Part shown: positions 1 through 8,778 of the stretch, piece after piece
How positions within the stretch are numbered: the stretch's first letter is position 1
How the letters are laid out: each line of letters begins with the position of its first letter
Translations under genes and position numbers: made by a program
Notes under the pieces: model-generated
Told to the model about the DNA's origin: nothing
The model's input: the letters and a program-made list of their open reading frames with translations, nothing else
Database searches by the model: none
DNA from: Herpetosiphon llansteffanensis
Lineage (GTDB): Bacteria; Chloroflexota; Chloroflexia; Chloroflexales; Herpetosiphonaceae
DNA length: 64,000 nucleotides
Direction of reading: 5' to 3'
Assembly (NCBI RefSeq): GCF_003205875.1
Contig: NZ_PUBZ01000065.1
Location: 62,001 to 126,000, forward strand

Positions 1-2
1 AC

Positions 3-86
3 CCAGAATCCTTGGCGCTTGGCTTGATGGAACGCTATGGCAAAACCACCGATGATGTAACGATTTTAATTGCCCAAACCCAGTAA
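3..86 (+). CDS. C-terminal end of a PP2C/SpoIIE-type protein phosphatase (partial)
   Basis: The first 28 codons of the window are the end of a gene that starts outside it. The last residues include DDVTILIAQ, the pattern that closes SpoIIE/RsbU-type PP2C phosphatases, where the Asp pair binds catalytic metal ions. Such enzymes dephosphorylate anti-sigma antagonists or partner proteins. The gene ends 33 bases before the histidine kinase on the same strand, so the two could form one signalling operon. With only 27 residues visible the family call rests on this single motif. Confidence 0.6.
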   Translation, partial: PESLALGLMERYGKTTDDVTILIAQTQ

Positions 87-119
87 TCTTGCCTCAGGCC
101 GTGCCCAAAAGGATGCGCT

Positions 120-2774
120 ATGCAGAAAACGTCTACGCCTCAATTGCGTCAATTTCTGATTGATAATGCTGAGCAAGTGATTGCGCGTTGGGTGCAACGA
201 CTCAGTAGCGTTGTGCCCAACCACGGCAGTCAATTTCCCTCGGTGCATGTGCGACGTTTATATGAGTTGCTGCTGACGTTACCTACAGAGCAAACCGACA
301 TCGAAGTGGCTTTGGTCGAGTTGGGCATCGATTGGCAAGCCTTTGAATTAACTACCTTGATTCAGCTGAGTTTTCAATTGCGCCCAGCAATTGTCGATGT
401 GCTGCAAACCCACAAACTTACGCGCTGGCAATCGTCAAACGAGCTTGATCAATTGGTTGAGCGCTGTACGATTTTGCTGACTAACCACCACAACACCACA
501 GTGCAAGCCGAATTGCGCGAACAAGTTGCCCAAGCAGAATATTTGCTCGATCATCAAGCGCAAATGGCTTCCGAATCCGATTATTTTGCCTTGCAAATGT
601 CAACGCTGTATGAGCTTTCGCAAGCCATGAGCGCCTCGCTCGATCGCGAAATTCTCGAAGATATTGGCCCGCGGATTCTTTCGGCATTCACGGTAGAACG
701 CTGTGCGATTGTCTTGCGCATCGACGACGATACGTGGCTAATTGAACATGCTTGGGGTGATGATTGGGCTGGGTTAACTGGCCAGCCACTTGATCCGCAA
801 AACTTGCCTGATGCCCTCAAATTGGCGACGGCCCAAGGCATGGTGCAACTGCAACCAGTCATTGAGCCTGCCAGCACCTCGTGGATGATTGCTGGCCAAG
901 GCGCGTTGTTTGTGCCGCTGCGCCAAGAAAAGCATGTGCTTGGTTGTTTGGTGGCTCAAGGCTCAACCCTCATCGAACGTATCGACGATGTGATGATGAA
1001 TCTTTGGCGTACCGTCGCCAACCAAGTTGTGGTTACGCTGCAAAATATTCGGTTGTATAGCACGGTGCAGCAATTGAACGCCGACCTCGAACGTAAGGTT
1101 GACGAACGCACCGCCGAATTGAGCGAAGAACGCGATCGCCTCGAAGCGATTGCTGATATTGCCCGCGATATTTCGACTCTCGAAATTGATGTGCTGCTGA
1201 ATCGGATTTTGCAGGCCCTCGCCAATTTGACTGGCGTACATCATGGCTCGGTCATGCTGATCGATGCGGCAACTGGCTTGTTGGTTGATCGCGCAACCTT
1301 GGCTGGGATTTCGCATGTGCTTGGCTCGCGGCGCTTCCAAATTGGCGAAGGCTTGGTCGGCTGGATCGCCCAACATCGCCAGCCAGCCTTGGTTAACGAT
1401 GTGACCAATGATGATCGTTGGGTTCAAGTTGATGCCTTTGGTCAAGAAGTTGGCAAAAATACTGGCTCTTTGGTCGGCATGCCGCTGATCGCTGGCGACG
1501 ATATTGTGGGCGTGCTGATGCTCTCGCATCCAACTCCGCACTTTTTCAATCAAAGCCATATGCGCTTGCTCAAAGCGATTGCTGGCGAAATTGCCATCGC
1601 AATTTATAACGCGCAGCTATACGAATATCTGGCCGAACGCACAATTAAGCTTTCGACTATGTTGCGCCATCAAGAAGAAGTTTCGAGCCAGAACAACGCT
1701 ATTTTGCAATCGCTCAACGATGCAGTAATTGTGTTTAATCTTGATCGCAATATTATTTTGGCCAACGCTGCCGCCGAATCGATTCTTGATCGGCCACTTG
1801 ATGAGTTGGTGACCCAAAGTTTTGACGAGTTGCTTGAATCGTTGCAGATCAAATTGCTAGGCGATCCGCTGGGCATGGTGTTGAGCAACCCCGATTCAGC
1901 CCAAACCCAAGATATTATCATCAAGCGCGGGACGCAATCGATTAGCGTGACCTTGGTTCCGGTGATGACTGAGCGCGGCGAATTGCTTGGGGCTTGTTTG
2001 ATTGGCCGCGATATTACCCGCGAAGTCGAATCAGATCGGCTGAAAACTGAGTTTATTGGCACGGTTTCGCACGAGTTGCGCACGCCGATGACCTCAATCA
2101 AAGGCTATACCCAATTGCTGGCCATGGGTTCGTTGGGCGAAGTTAACCCAACTCAGAAGGAATTTCTCAACACAATTGCTCACAACTCAGAGCGCATGAT
2201 CGCGATCATCAACGATTTGCTGGATATTACCAAGATTGAAACTGGCAGCGTTGAATTGCAACTGGCGCGTTTGATGATTGCCGATGTGATGAGCAGCGTG
2301 GTTGGCAATGCCCGAGCTGAAATTAGCCAACGCCAGCAAGAATTCTCGCTGAGCCTCGCGCCCAACTTGCCAACAATATGGAGCGATATGGAGCGCATTC
2401 GCCAAGTGGCCTCGAATGTGCTTTCGAACGCGATCAAATATACGCCGAATGGCGGCAAAATTAGCGTGCGTGCCTACGAAATCAACTTCAACGATATTCC
2501 AGCCAAGCAACGCGATGGCTTGCCAGCTGGGCGGCGCTACGTGGCCTTGGCCGTGAAAGATAGCGGCGTGGGCATCGATGCCAGCGAGCACGAAAAAGTG
2601 TTTGAGCGCTTCTATCGCACCGAGAATCCCTTGAAGATTGAGGCTGGTGGTACTGGCTTGGGGCTTTCGCTGGTACGACCATTAATTCAATTGATGGGCG
2701 GGCGAATTTGGCTCGAAAGTGCGGTTAATCAAGGCACAACATTTACGTTTATTATGCCAGTGGCCGTTGATTAA
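120..2774 (+). CDS. Multi-sensor histidine kinase (GAF-GAF-PAS-HisKA-HATPase)
   Basis: An 884-residue soluble sensor kinase that autophosphorylates a histidine and passes the phosphate to a response regulator. Residues 1-150 are a helical N-terminal region of unknown role. GAF-like domains follow at about 165-320 and 350-500, separated by a coiled coil with the ERKVDERTAEL signature. A PAS-like segment lies at about 525-640. The phosphoacceptor motif is HELRTPMTSIKGY near residue 655. The ATPase domain keeps its N box (NVLSNAIKYTPNGG), G1 box (VKDSGVGID) and G2 box (GGTGLGLSL). There is no transmembrane segment, so the signal is probably cytosolic. No response regulator gene lies next to it in the window; the upstream neighbour is a phosphatase. 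A terminator follows directly. Confidence 0.93.
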   Translation: MQKTSTPQLRQFLIDNAEQVIARWVQRLSSVVPNHGSQFPSVHVRRLYELLLTLPTEQTDIEVALVELGIDWQAFELTTLIQLSFQLRPAIVDVLQTHKLTRWQSSNELDQLVERCTILLTNHHNTTVQAELREQVAQAEYLLDHQAQMASESDYFALQMSTLYELSQAMSASLDREILEDIGPRILSAFTVERCAIVLRIDDDTWLIEHAWGDDWAGLTGQPLDPQNLPDALKLATAQGMVQLQPVIEPASTSWMIAGQGALFVPLRQEKHVLGCLVAQGSTLIERIDDVMMNLWRTVANQVVVTLQNIRLYSTVQQLNADLERKVDERTAELSEERDRLEAIADIARDISTLEIDVLLNRILQALANLTGVHHGSVMLIDAATGLLVDRATLAGISHVLGSRRFQIGEGLVGWIAQHRQPALVNDVTNDDRWVQVDAFGQEVGKNTGSLVGMPLIAGDDIVGVLMLSHPTPHFFNQSHMRLLKAIAGEIAIAIYNAQLYEYLAERTIKLSTMLRHQEEVSSQNNAILQSLNDAVIVFNLDRNIILANAAAESILDRPLDELVTQSFDELLESLQIKLLGDPLGMVLSNPDSAQTQDIIIKRGTQSISVTLVPVMTERGELLGACLIGRDITREVESDRLKTEFIGTVSHELRTPMTSIKGYTQLLAMGSLGEVNPTQKEFLNTIAHNSERMIAIINDLLDITKIETGSVELQLARLMIADVMSSVVGNARAEISQRQQEFSLSLAPNLPTIWSDMERIRQVASNVLSNAIKYTPNGGKISVRAYEINFNDIPAKQRDGLPAGRRYVALAVKDSGVGIDASEHEKVFERFYRTENPLKIEAGGTGLGLSLVRPLIQLMGGRIWLESAVNQGTTFTFIMPVAVD

Positions 2775-2797
2775 TCGTTGTTGAATGCGCTTGATTG

Positions 2798-2830
2798 AAA
2801 AACGTAGCTGCTGCGTAGGCTACGTTTTTT
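2798..2830 (+). terminator. Rho-independent terminator after the histidine kinase
   Basis: A 10-bp perfect inverted repeat (AAAACGTAGC / GCTACGTTTT) with a 10-base loop ends in a run of six T, 23 bases after the kinase stop codon. Confidence 0.8.
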
Positions 2831-2857
2831 GCATCTTCTGGGCGAGCAACCTATAAT
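2829..2857 (+). promoter_or_regulatory. Candidate sigma-70-type promoter for the LCP gene
   Basis: TTGCAT and TATAAT are separated by 17 bases, starting in the tail of the preceding terminator, with the -10 box 33 bases before the LCP start codon. The -35 match is only fair. The same CTATAATC sequence occurs before the second Ser/Thr kinase at 11711-11718. Confidence 0.45.
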
Positions 2858-2890
2858 CAAGCGACGAACAAGCATCCTCAAGGACCTTGC

Positions 2891-4207
2891 ATGGAATGTC
2901 AAGACGTGCGCCTCCAACTTGCGGCAGGAATTCGTCCGGCGGTACGTCCGCCAGAACGCGCTCAACTCGGTTTCCACATTGCCAATTGTGCCGATTGCTT
3001 TGCGCTGCTCGAAGTATTCAAAGTCGAAGAGCAGCGGCAATTATTAACGAGCCTGCTGGCCGAACCGGTTGTTGCTACGCCAACACCTAACCAAGCACAT
3101 GTCAAATCAAGCAAGCGGCGCTGGCCATTGGCGGTGGTTGCTATGCTTTTGCTGCTGGGTTTGGGCGGCGGTTGGTGGTGGTGGAGCACGCCTGAGCAAG
3201 TGGTTGGGGTGCAAGCAGAGCCAAGCACAACCCCGCAACCAGTGGTTGCTGGCGGGCTGGGCGAGCCAAATAGCCTGCCCGTGATTCAGCCAAGCGCCAC
3301 GCTGGAAGCAACAGTGCTGCCCCAAGCAAGCGCAACCATTCAGCCAAGTGCAACTGCTAAACCAACCAACACTCCACGCCCAACCGCCACCCCGCAGCCT
3401 TTAGAGCAAATGACGATTGCGATTTTGGGTTTAGATCGCCGGCCTGGTGAGACGGAGCCAGCTCGGGCGGATGCCCTATTAATTTTGCATCTCAACCCAA
3501 ATAGCCAAACAGCGGCCTTGGTTTCCTTGCCGCGCGATTTGTGGGTAGCCTTGCCGCCAGAATATGGCTTCTCGGTCAAACTCAATGCTGCCTATATGTA
3601 TGGCGAGGGCGATAACAACGATGCCCAAGCTGGGGCTGAATTGGCCCGCCAAACCTTGAGCACCACGATTGGCCAGCCCATCGATGCGGTCATAGTTACC
3701 ACCTTTGAAGAAATGATCACGATGGTCGATTTGATTGGTGGGATTGAGGTTGATGTTGCCAAGGAAATTTACGATTCGCGCTACCCAACCTTTGATTATG
3801 GCTATATGGAAGCGCACTTTTTGCCAGGCGTGCAGCATATGGATGGGGCAACTGCCTTAATCTATAGCCGCACCCGCCATGCTGATAACGATTTTGAGCG
3901 TGGCAAACGCCAACAACAGGTATTGCTGGCAATTTTTGCCCGGTTGCAACACCTAATTCAAACCAATGATAGTGTGGCTAGCATCGAATTGGTTAGCTCG
4001 TTGTACAATACCTTAGAATATACGAGCATCGATTTGCCAACGATTTTACGTTTGGTGTTGGCGCTCCAGAATTTCCAGCCAAGCACGATTCAGCGCGAAT
4101 CGATTGACTTAAACTATGGCTATGAAACCAGCACCAGCGATGGTGCTTACATTATTCAGCCTGATTTGCCCGCCATTCAGGCTCGCATTGCCGAATTATT
4201 CAAGTAG
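2891..4207 (+). CDS. LytR-CpsA-Psr (LCP) family protein with N-terminal zinc-finger motif
   Basis: A 438-residue membrane protein. LCP enzymes transfer undecaprenyl-linked glycopolymers to cell-wall peptidoglycan on the outer face of the membrane. The extracellular LCP domain starts near residue 175 (ILGLDRRPGETEPARAD) and includes the typical VSLPRDLWV segment and a conserved Arg pair near SRTRHADNDFERGKRQQ. One transmembrane helix lies at about 75-97, followed by a Pro/Thr/Ser-rich linker. The unusual part is the N-terminus: H29-x3-C33-x2-C36 plus C3, the layout of anti-sigma ZAS/zf-HC2 zinc fingers, placed on the cytoplasmic side. The start codon follows a weak AGGA. The enzyme family is clear; the role of the zinc motif is inferred. 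Confidence 0.88.
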   Translation: MECQDVRLQLAAGIRPAVRPPERAQLGFHIANCADCFALLEVFKVEEQRQLLTSLLAEPVVATPTPNQAHVKSSKRRWPLAVVAMLLLLGLGGGWWWWSTPEQVVGVQAEPSTTPQPVVAGGLGEPNSLPVIQPSATLEATVLPQASATIQPSATAKPTNTPRPTATPQPLEQMTIAILGLDRRPGETEPARADALLILHLNPNSQTAALVSLPRDLWVALPPEYGFSVKLNAAYMYGEGDNNDAQAGAELARQTLSTTIGQPIDAVIVTTFEEMITMVDLIGGIEVDVAKEIYDSRYPTFDYGYMEAHFLPGVQHMDGATALIYSRTRHADNDFERGKRQQQVLLAIFARLQHLIQTNDSVASIELVSSLYNTLEYTSIDLPTILRLVLALQNFQPSTIQRESIDLNYGYETSTSDGAYIIQPDLPAIQARIAELFK

Positions 4208-4265
4208 ATTATGCCAAGCATAATCCTAGCGATAGGCTAGCCGAGCTAGGCTATCTTGATAGCAT

Positions 4266-5123
4266 ATGAAACTAACACCGCGTTTTGACCGCATCTTGCC
4301 ACTCATCAGTTTGGTGGTTTTGGGCTTGATGGTGGTCTTCCTGCTCGAATCCAACCCCGATTATCCCTTGGTTGCGCGCATCAGCAACGACCTACCAGTG
4401 ATTTCGGTGGCGTGGTTTATTATCGCCTTGCTGGTGATCATCATTAGCACTGGGGCCGATTTATTGGCCAAAGCCCATCCTGCGTTGGAGCATCGCGAAC
4501 TCTTGCGTTTGCCAGGCCCGCTCAGCAAAATCGAAATTGTGCCCTTGTTTTGGGTCTTGCCATCGGCGGTTGTGGTTGGCTCGTTTGCCTTCTTTCGGCT
4601 GTTTCAAGAAACTCTGCAAGGCACAGCCTTTATTTTGGTGTTGATCGTTTGTGGCGGCTTGCTGCTTGGTACATTGGTTGCGCAACACTATGTGCTTGAT
4701 CGCGATACTGAAGTGCGCGACAAAGCGCGGATTGGCCTGCAAGCGGTGGCCTATCTGGTGGCATTTGGCATGTTCAGCGCGATTGCCAATGCCCACTATC
4801 GCATGATTTTCACTGGTATTTTGGCATTTAGCGCCAGCGTGCCCTTAGCCTATCGGCTTTTAGCGCGCAACGTCAACGATCATCAGCGGCCTTTATCATT
4901 GGCCCTAACTGTGGTTGGGGTAGTTATCGCTGAGGCTGCGGCGATGCTTAGCTTCTGGCCAGCGCCATTTTTGATTGTTGGCACGCTGCTGACCGCGCTC
5001 TTTTATGTGATGATGAATCTGTTGCATCATGCCCAAGCTGGCACGCTCAATCGGCGCATTGGCTGGGAATTGGGGATTGTTGGCGCAGTTGTATTTGTGA
5101 TTTTGACCGCGACAACCTTATGA
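4266..5123 (+). CDS. Polytopic membrane protein of unknown function
   Basis: A 285-residue protein with about eight predicted transmembrane segments (for example residues 12-27, 45-64, 95-112, 119-140 and 255-283), and no catalytic motif I recognise. Its stop codon overlaps the tsaC start by four bases (ATGA), so the two are translationally coupled. The pairing with tsaC may be simple operon packing. It could belong to one of the uncharacterised Chloroflexota membrane families, but I cannot name it from the sequence. Confidence 0.7.
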   Translation: MKLTPRFDRILPLISLVVLGLMVVFLLESNPDYPLVARISNDLPVISVAWFIIALLVIIISTGADLLAKAHPALEHRELLRLPGPLSKIEIVPLFWVLPSAVVVGSFAFFRLFQETLQGTAFILVLIVCGGLLLGTLVAQHYVLDRDTEVRDKARIGLQAVAYLVAFGMFSAIANAHYRMIFTGILAFSASVPLAYRLLARNVNDHQRPLSLALTVVGVVIAEAAAMLSFWPAPFLIVGTLLTALFYVMMNLLHHAQAGTLNRRIGWELGIVGAVVFVILTATTL

Positions 5124-5743
5124 TGACCGAGCTTGTAGCCTTTGATGATCATGGGCTGGCTTTGGCTTTAGAGCGCTTGCAGCAAGGCCAAATTCTGTGC
5201 TTTCCCACCGATACCGTTTATGGCATTGGTGGCTCGGCCTTGGATGCTACGGCGCTTGGCCAAGTTTTTGCGGCCAAAGCGCGTCCGGCGACGGTAGCCT
5301 TGCCAGTCTTGCTGGCTGATATTGGCGATCTGACCAAAGTAGCGCACACTATTCCCGATTTGGCGTGGCGTTTGGCTGAAGCGTGGTGGCCAGGTGGCTT
5401 GACGCTTGTGCTGCCAGCGATCGCCAATCTACCCAACATATTGACTGCTGGCAAAGCCACCATTGCAGTGCGCGTGCCGAACCATGCTCAATTGCGCAAG
5501 TTGATTTGCCAATTTGGCACGCCAATTGCCGGAACCAGCGCCAATTTGCATGGCCAGCCAACGCCAAGCACCGCCCAAGCAGTTGCCAATCAACTAGCTG
5601 GACGAGTGTCGTTGGTGCTCGATGGTGGCATTGCGACCGGCGACCAGCCTTCAACGATTGTTGATTTGAGTGACGAGCGACCTAGCATTCTACGCCATGG
5701 CGTAATTTCTGCGGCCCAACTCAGCCCTTGGTTGGAAGCCTAA
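5120..5743 (+). CDS. tsaC: Threonylcarbamoyl-AMP synthase (Sua5/YciO/YrdC family)
   Basis: A 207-residue enzyme that makes threonylcarbamoyl-AMP from threonine, bicarbonate and ATP, the first step of the t6A37 modification of tRNAs that read ANN codons. The YrdC-domain signature FPTDTVYGIGGSA lies near residue 30. A WWPGGLTLVL segment near residue 90 and PIAGTSANLHGQP near residue 135 are typical of the family. The length matches the short TsaC/YrdC form, without the extra Sua5 domain of longer homologs. It begins inside the preceding membrane protein gene (four-base overlap). Confidence 0.9.
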   Translation: MMTELVAFDDHGLALALERLQQGQILCFPTDTVYGIGGSALDATALGQVFAAKARPATVALPVLLADIGDLTKVAHTIPDLAWRLAEAWWPGGLTLVLPAIANLPNILTAGKATIAVRVPNHAQLRKLICQFGTPIAGTSANLHGQPTPSTAQAVANQLAGRVSLVLDGGIATGDQPSTIVDLSDERPSILRHGVISAAQLSPWLEA

Positions 5744-6071
5744 ACCGCTCAAGGGCTGAGCCAATCCACCAGCATAGGTGCTAAAATCATTGGGTAATGG
5801 GGGCGGCATAGGCAGTCCATCAGTTAAAGCCAACGCGCCATGATGTCCTTTGGGTGCAAGTCCCAACGTCTCCACCAAATCCTCATTTTCCCTTTCCAAC
5901 GAGCTTAAATCACCAAATATAAGGATCAAGATTCAATGCACCGCTGAAGGTTCGTAATCAATTTGGTTAGGTACTCAGCATATTGTCGTTACATTGGATT
6001 GTTATGCATGTGATGCTATACTATTACCTACGAGATGGCATTTATTTAACCCTATCAGGGAAGGGCTGTGT
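5744..6071. other. Gene-poor spacer after tsaC
   Basis: No convincing gene. The minus strand is open from 5929 to 5690 (79 codons, TTG start, no ribosome-binding site), running into the end of tsaC; its product is low in complexity and probably not translated. On the plus strand, 5852-5877 resembles the 3' end of a tRNA (T-arm-like stem, then CGTCTCCACCA), but no matching 5' half was found. Confidence 0.4.
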
Positions 6072-6695
6072 ATGAAATGTTATGAATGCGGCGGATCGGT
6101 GGTTACTGGTGCTCGTTTCTGTCCTGACTGTGGTGCTCCATTTGCTCAGCAGATGGCTGTTGAAACACGGGTATTACCACCACCAATAGCTGCTTATCCT
6201 GCTCCGATGGCACAACAAACGATGACTTCGCCCGTTCAATACACACCACAGCCCATGGCGCACCAATACCCAACCTATCCCCCCCAACAACAGCATTCAT
6301 ATGCACCATATCCCCAACCGCCGTTACCGCAACAACATCCAGCTTATCTCCCACAGCAAGCGGTATATGGGGCATATCCTCAGCAGCCAGTTAATGTCAA
6401 TATCTATAATACGAATCAGCAAGCACCAATGGTTCCTGTAATGCCCGTAGCGCCGATAATTGTAGGCTCACAAAAAAGCGTAGGCTTATCCTTAGTCTTG
6501 ACGTTTTTGTTCGGGCCATTAGGCATGTTTTACTCGACCGTTGGCGGAGCCTTGACGATGATCGTTATAACATTCATCGTATCTGCACTAACGTTTGGAG
6601 CCGGTCTAGTCATTGCTTGGCCTGTCTGCATGATCTGGGGAGCTGTAGCAGCAAGTCAACATAATCAGCATATCATTATTGGCCATCGCTACTAG
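6072..6695 (+). CDS. Zinc-ribbon membrane protein with Pro/Gln-rich linker
   Basis: A 207-residue protein. The N-terminus has two CxxC knuckles (CYECGG and CPDCGAPF), forming a zinc ribbon. Residues 25-140 are rich in Pro, Gln, Tyr and Ala (many PQQ and YPP repeats). The last 65 residues contain two hydrophobic helices with a glycine-rich turn, as in small TM2-type or superinfection-immunity-like membrane proteins. The ATG at 6072 was chosen because GGGAAGGG lies about seven bases before it; the open frame extends upstream without such a site. The function is unknown. Confidence 0.75.
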   Translation: MKCYECGGSVVTGARFCPDCGAPFAQQMAVETRVLPPPIAAYPAPMAQQTMTSPVQYTPQPMAHQYPTYPPQQQHSYAPYPQPPLPQQHPAYLPQQAVYGAYPQQPVNVNIYNTNQQAPMVPVMPVAPIIVGSQKSVGLSLVLTFLFGPLGMFYSTVGGALTMIVITFIVSALTFGAGLVIAWPVCMIWGAVAASQHNQHIIIGHRY

Positions 6696-6860
6696 ACTAC
6701 GGGTTGTTAAACTATATATGGTGCGCCACAAGAATATGGCGAACCATAGCCTAAACCCAGTTGCTCCTAAGCAGCCAGCACTATCCATTGCAAACAATCT
6801 GGATAATGTTCAAAAGAGCACTTGATTAACTCAGTAGGCAAATTTCTGTATTTGGATACT

Positions 6861-6898
6861 AAAACGCCCCCACATCTATTCGAATGTGGAGGCGTTTT
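6861..6898. terminator. Bidirectional terminator between the zinc-ribbon gene and glmS
   Basis: A long inverted repeat, AAAACGCC-C-CCACAT against ATGTGGAGGCGTTTT, with A and T runs on both flanks. It can terminate the plus-strand zinc-ribbon gene and the minus-strand glmS gene, which converge here. Confidence 0.8.
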
Positions 6899-6933
6899 CT
6901 GTTTTATGCTACAACAATCGTATTTGCTAAACC

Positions 6934-8778
6934 CTACTCAACCGTTACCGATTTGGCGAGGTTGCGTGGTTGATCCACGTCTGCGCCGCGACGGACGGCC
7001 ATGGCATACGAGAAGAGTTGCATTGGAATCACGTTCAATACCGCTGCCAGTAATGGCGTGGTTTCTGGCACTTCGATCACATGATGGGCCTTGGATCGCA
7101 CAAGCTCATCGCCTGGATTAACCAGCGCAATCACCTTGCCACCACGCGCCAGCACTTGCTCAACATTCGAGAGCATCTTTTCATAAACATGATCTTTGGT
7201 TGCGATACAAATCACTGGCATGCGCTCATCGATCAAGGCAATTGGGCCATGCTTCATCTCGCCAGCTGGGTAGCCTTCAGCATGAATATAGCTAATTTCC
7301 TTCATCTTTAGCGCACCTTCGAGCGCAATCGGAGCATTGACCCAACGCCCAAGGTAGAGCATATCGGTTGAGTGATGATACAAATCGGCCAGTTGATCAT
7401 ACTGGGTTGTGTCTTTGAGCATGGTGTCGATCTTGGCCGGAATTTCGATCAGCGCTTGGATGTGCTCGCGAATTTCGGCGCTGGTGAGCGTGCCACGGGC
7501 TTGGGCCAAACGTAAGGCAAAGAGATAGCCGGCCATCAACATTCCGGTAAAGACTTTGGTCGAGGCCACCGAAATTTCTGGCCCTGAGTGAATATAGATT
7601 GCGCCACCATCGGCTAAACGCCCAGCCTGTGAGCCAATTGCATTCAAAATGGCTACGCTTTTTACGCCTTGTTCACGCGCTTCGGCCATTGCCGCCAAGG
7701 TATCGACGGTTTCGCCCGATTGGGTTAAGGCCAATAATAAGGTGCGTTCGTTCATCACTGGATTACGATAGCGAAATTCTGAGCCATAATCGACTTCAAC
7801 CCGTACCCGAGCCAAGGTTTCGATAAAATATTTGTTGATCAAACAGGCATGCCAAGCAGTACCACAGGCAACTGCATAGATACAATCAAGCTTTTGCATT
7901 TCTGCATCGCTCAAGCTCAGGCCGTCCAAATCAATCCGCCCAGTATCAATGTCAACGCGACCGCGCAGGGTATCAGCGGTCGTGCGTGGTTGCTCGAAAA
8001 TTTCCTTATGCATAAAGTGCTTGTAGCCACCTTTGGCTGCTGAAACTGGGTCCCAGGCAACGGTAGTGGTAGTTTTGCTGATTGGCGTGCCATCAAGCTT
8101 GATGTATTCCACGCCACTGGAGCGTACCAACGCCATCTCGCCATCTTCTAAAAACACCATTTGTTGGGTGTAATCGACAATCGCTGGCAAATCCGAGGCG
8201 ACAAAATTTTCATCATCGCCATGACCAATCACCACTGCCCCAGCATTCCCAATGCGTGCCGCCAAAATCAAATCGGGCTGATGTTGATCCATTGCCACCA
8301 CCGCATTGCCGCCGCGTAATTCACTCATTACTTGGCCAAAGGCGCGTTGAAAATCGCCATATTCGGCAGTATACAAGCCAAGCATCTGGGCAATGACTTC
8401 GGTATCGGTTTGCGAATGAAAGCGAATGCCCTGCTCAATCAAACGGTTTTTGAGTTCAAGATAATTCTCAACAATCCCATTTTGAATCACCACCACGCGG
8501 CCACTATTATCGCGATGCGGGTGGGCATTGGCTTCGGTTACTGCCCCGTGAGTTGCCCAGCGGGTGTGGCCAATCCCTTGATGGCCAGCGGTTGGCTCTG
8601 TATTCAAACGGCGGCGCAAATTGACCAGCTTGCCAACCGAGCGCCGCATTTGAAACTCAGCATCCTCTAAAATGGCGATGCCTGCAGAATCGTAGCCGCG
8701 ATATTCCAACAACTCCAAGCCGCGCACAATCACATCGGTTGCTTCGCGCGGGCCAACGTATCCAACAATTCCACACAT
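6934..8778 (-). CDS. glmS: Glutamine--fructose-6-phosphate aminotransferase (isomerizing)
   Basis: A 614-residue enzyme that makes glucosamine-6-phosphate from fructose-6-phosphate and glutamine, the entry point to peptidoglycan and other amino sugars. The N-terminal glutaminase domain begins MCGIVGYVG, with Cys2 as catalytic nucleophile after Met removal, and carries GIGHTRWATHG near residue 70. Two SIS sugar-isomerase domains follow (ACGTAWHACLINKYF and the LGRWVNAPIALEGALKMKE region). The C-terminus NLAKSVTVE is diagnostic. The length is standard. The upstream region has strong hairpins, but no glmS ribozyme core was recognised. Confidence 0.97.
   Translation of the reverse strand: MCGIVGYVGPREATDVIVRGLELLEYRGYDSAGIAILEDAEFQMRRSVGKLVNLRRRLNTEPTAGHQGIGHTRWATHGAVTEANAHPHRDNSGRVVVIQNGIVENYLELKNRLIEQGIRFHSQTDTEVIAQMLGLYTAEYGDFQRAFGQVMSELRGGNAVVAMDQHQPDLILAARIGNAGAVVIGHGDDENFVASDLPAIVDYTQQMVFLEDGEMALVRSSGVEYIKLDGTPISKTTTTVAWDPVSAAKGGYKHFMHKEIFEQPRTTADTLRGRVDIDTGRIDLDGLSLSDAEMQKLDCIYAVACGTAWHACLINKYFIETLARVRVEVDYGSEFRYRNPVMNERTLLLALTQSGETVDTLAAMAEAREQGVKSVAILNAIGSQAGRLADGGAIYIHSGPEISVASTKVFTGMLMAGYLFALRLAQARGTLTSAEIREHIQALIEIPAKIDTMLKDTTQYDQLADLYHHSTDMLYLGRWVNAPIALEGALKMKEISYIHAEGYPAGEMKHGPIALIDERMPVICIATKDHVYEKMLSNVEQVLARGGKVIALVNPGDELVRSKAHHVIEVPETTPLLAAVLNVIPMQLFSYAMAVRRGADVDQPRNLAKSVTVE

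Noticed and set aside
963-1559. 198-codon minus-strand open frame inside the histidine kinase
   Set aside because: Antisense shadow with no ribosome-binding site or recognisable domain.
5852-5877. tRNA or tmRNA 3' end (T-arm-like stem then CGTCTCCACCA)
   Set aside because: No matching 5' acceptor strand (GGAGACG) or other arms within several hundred bases; the T loop also has a non-standard base.
5690-5929. 79-codon minus-strand open frame after tsaC
   Set aside because: TTG start without a ribosome-binding site, low-complexity product, and overlap with the end of tsaC.
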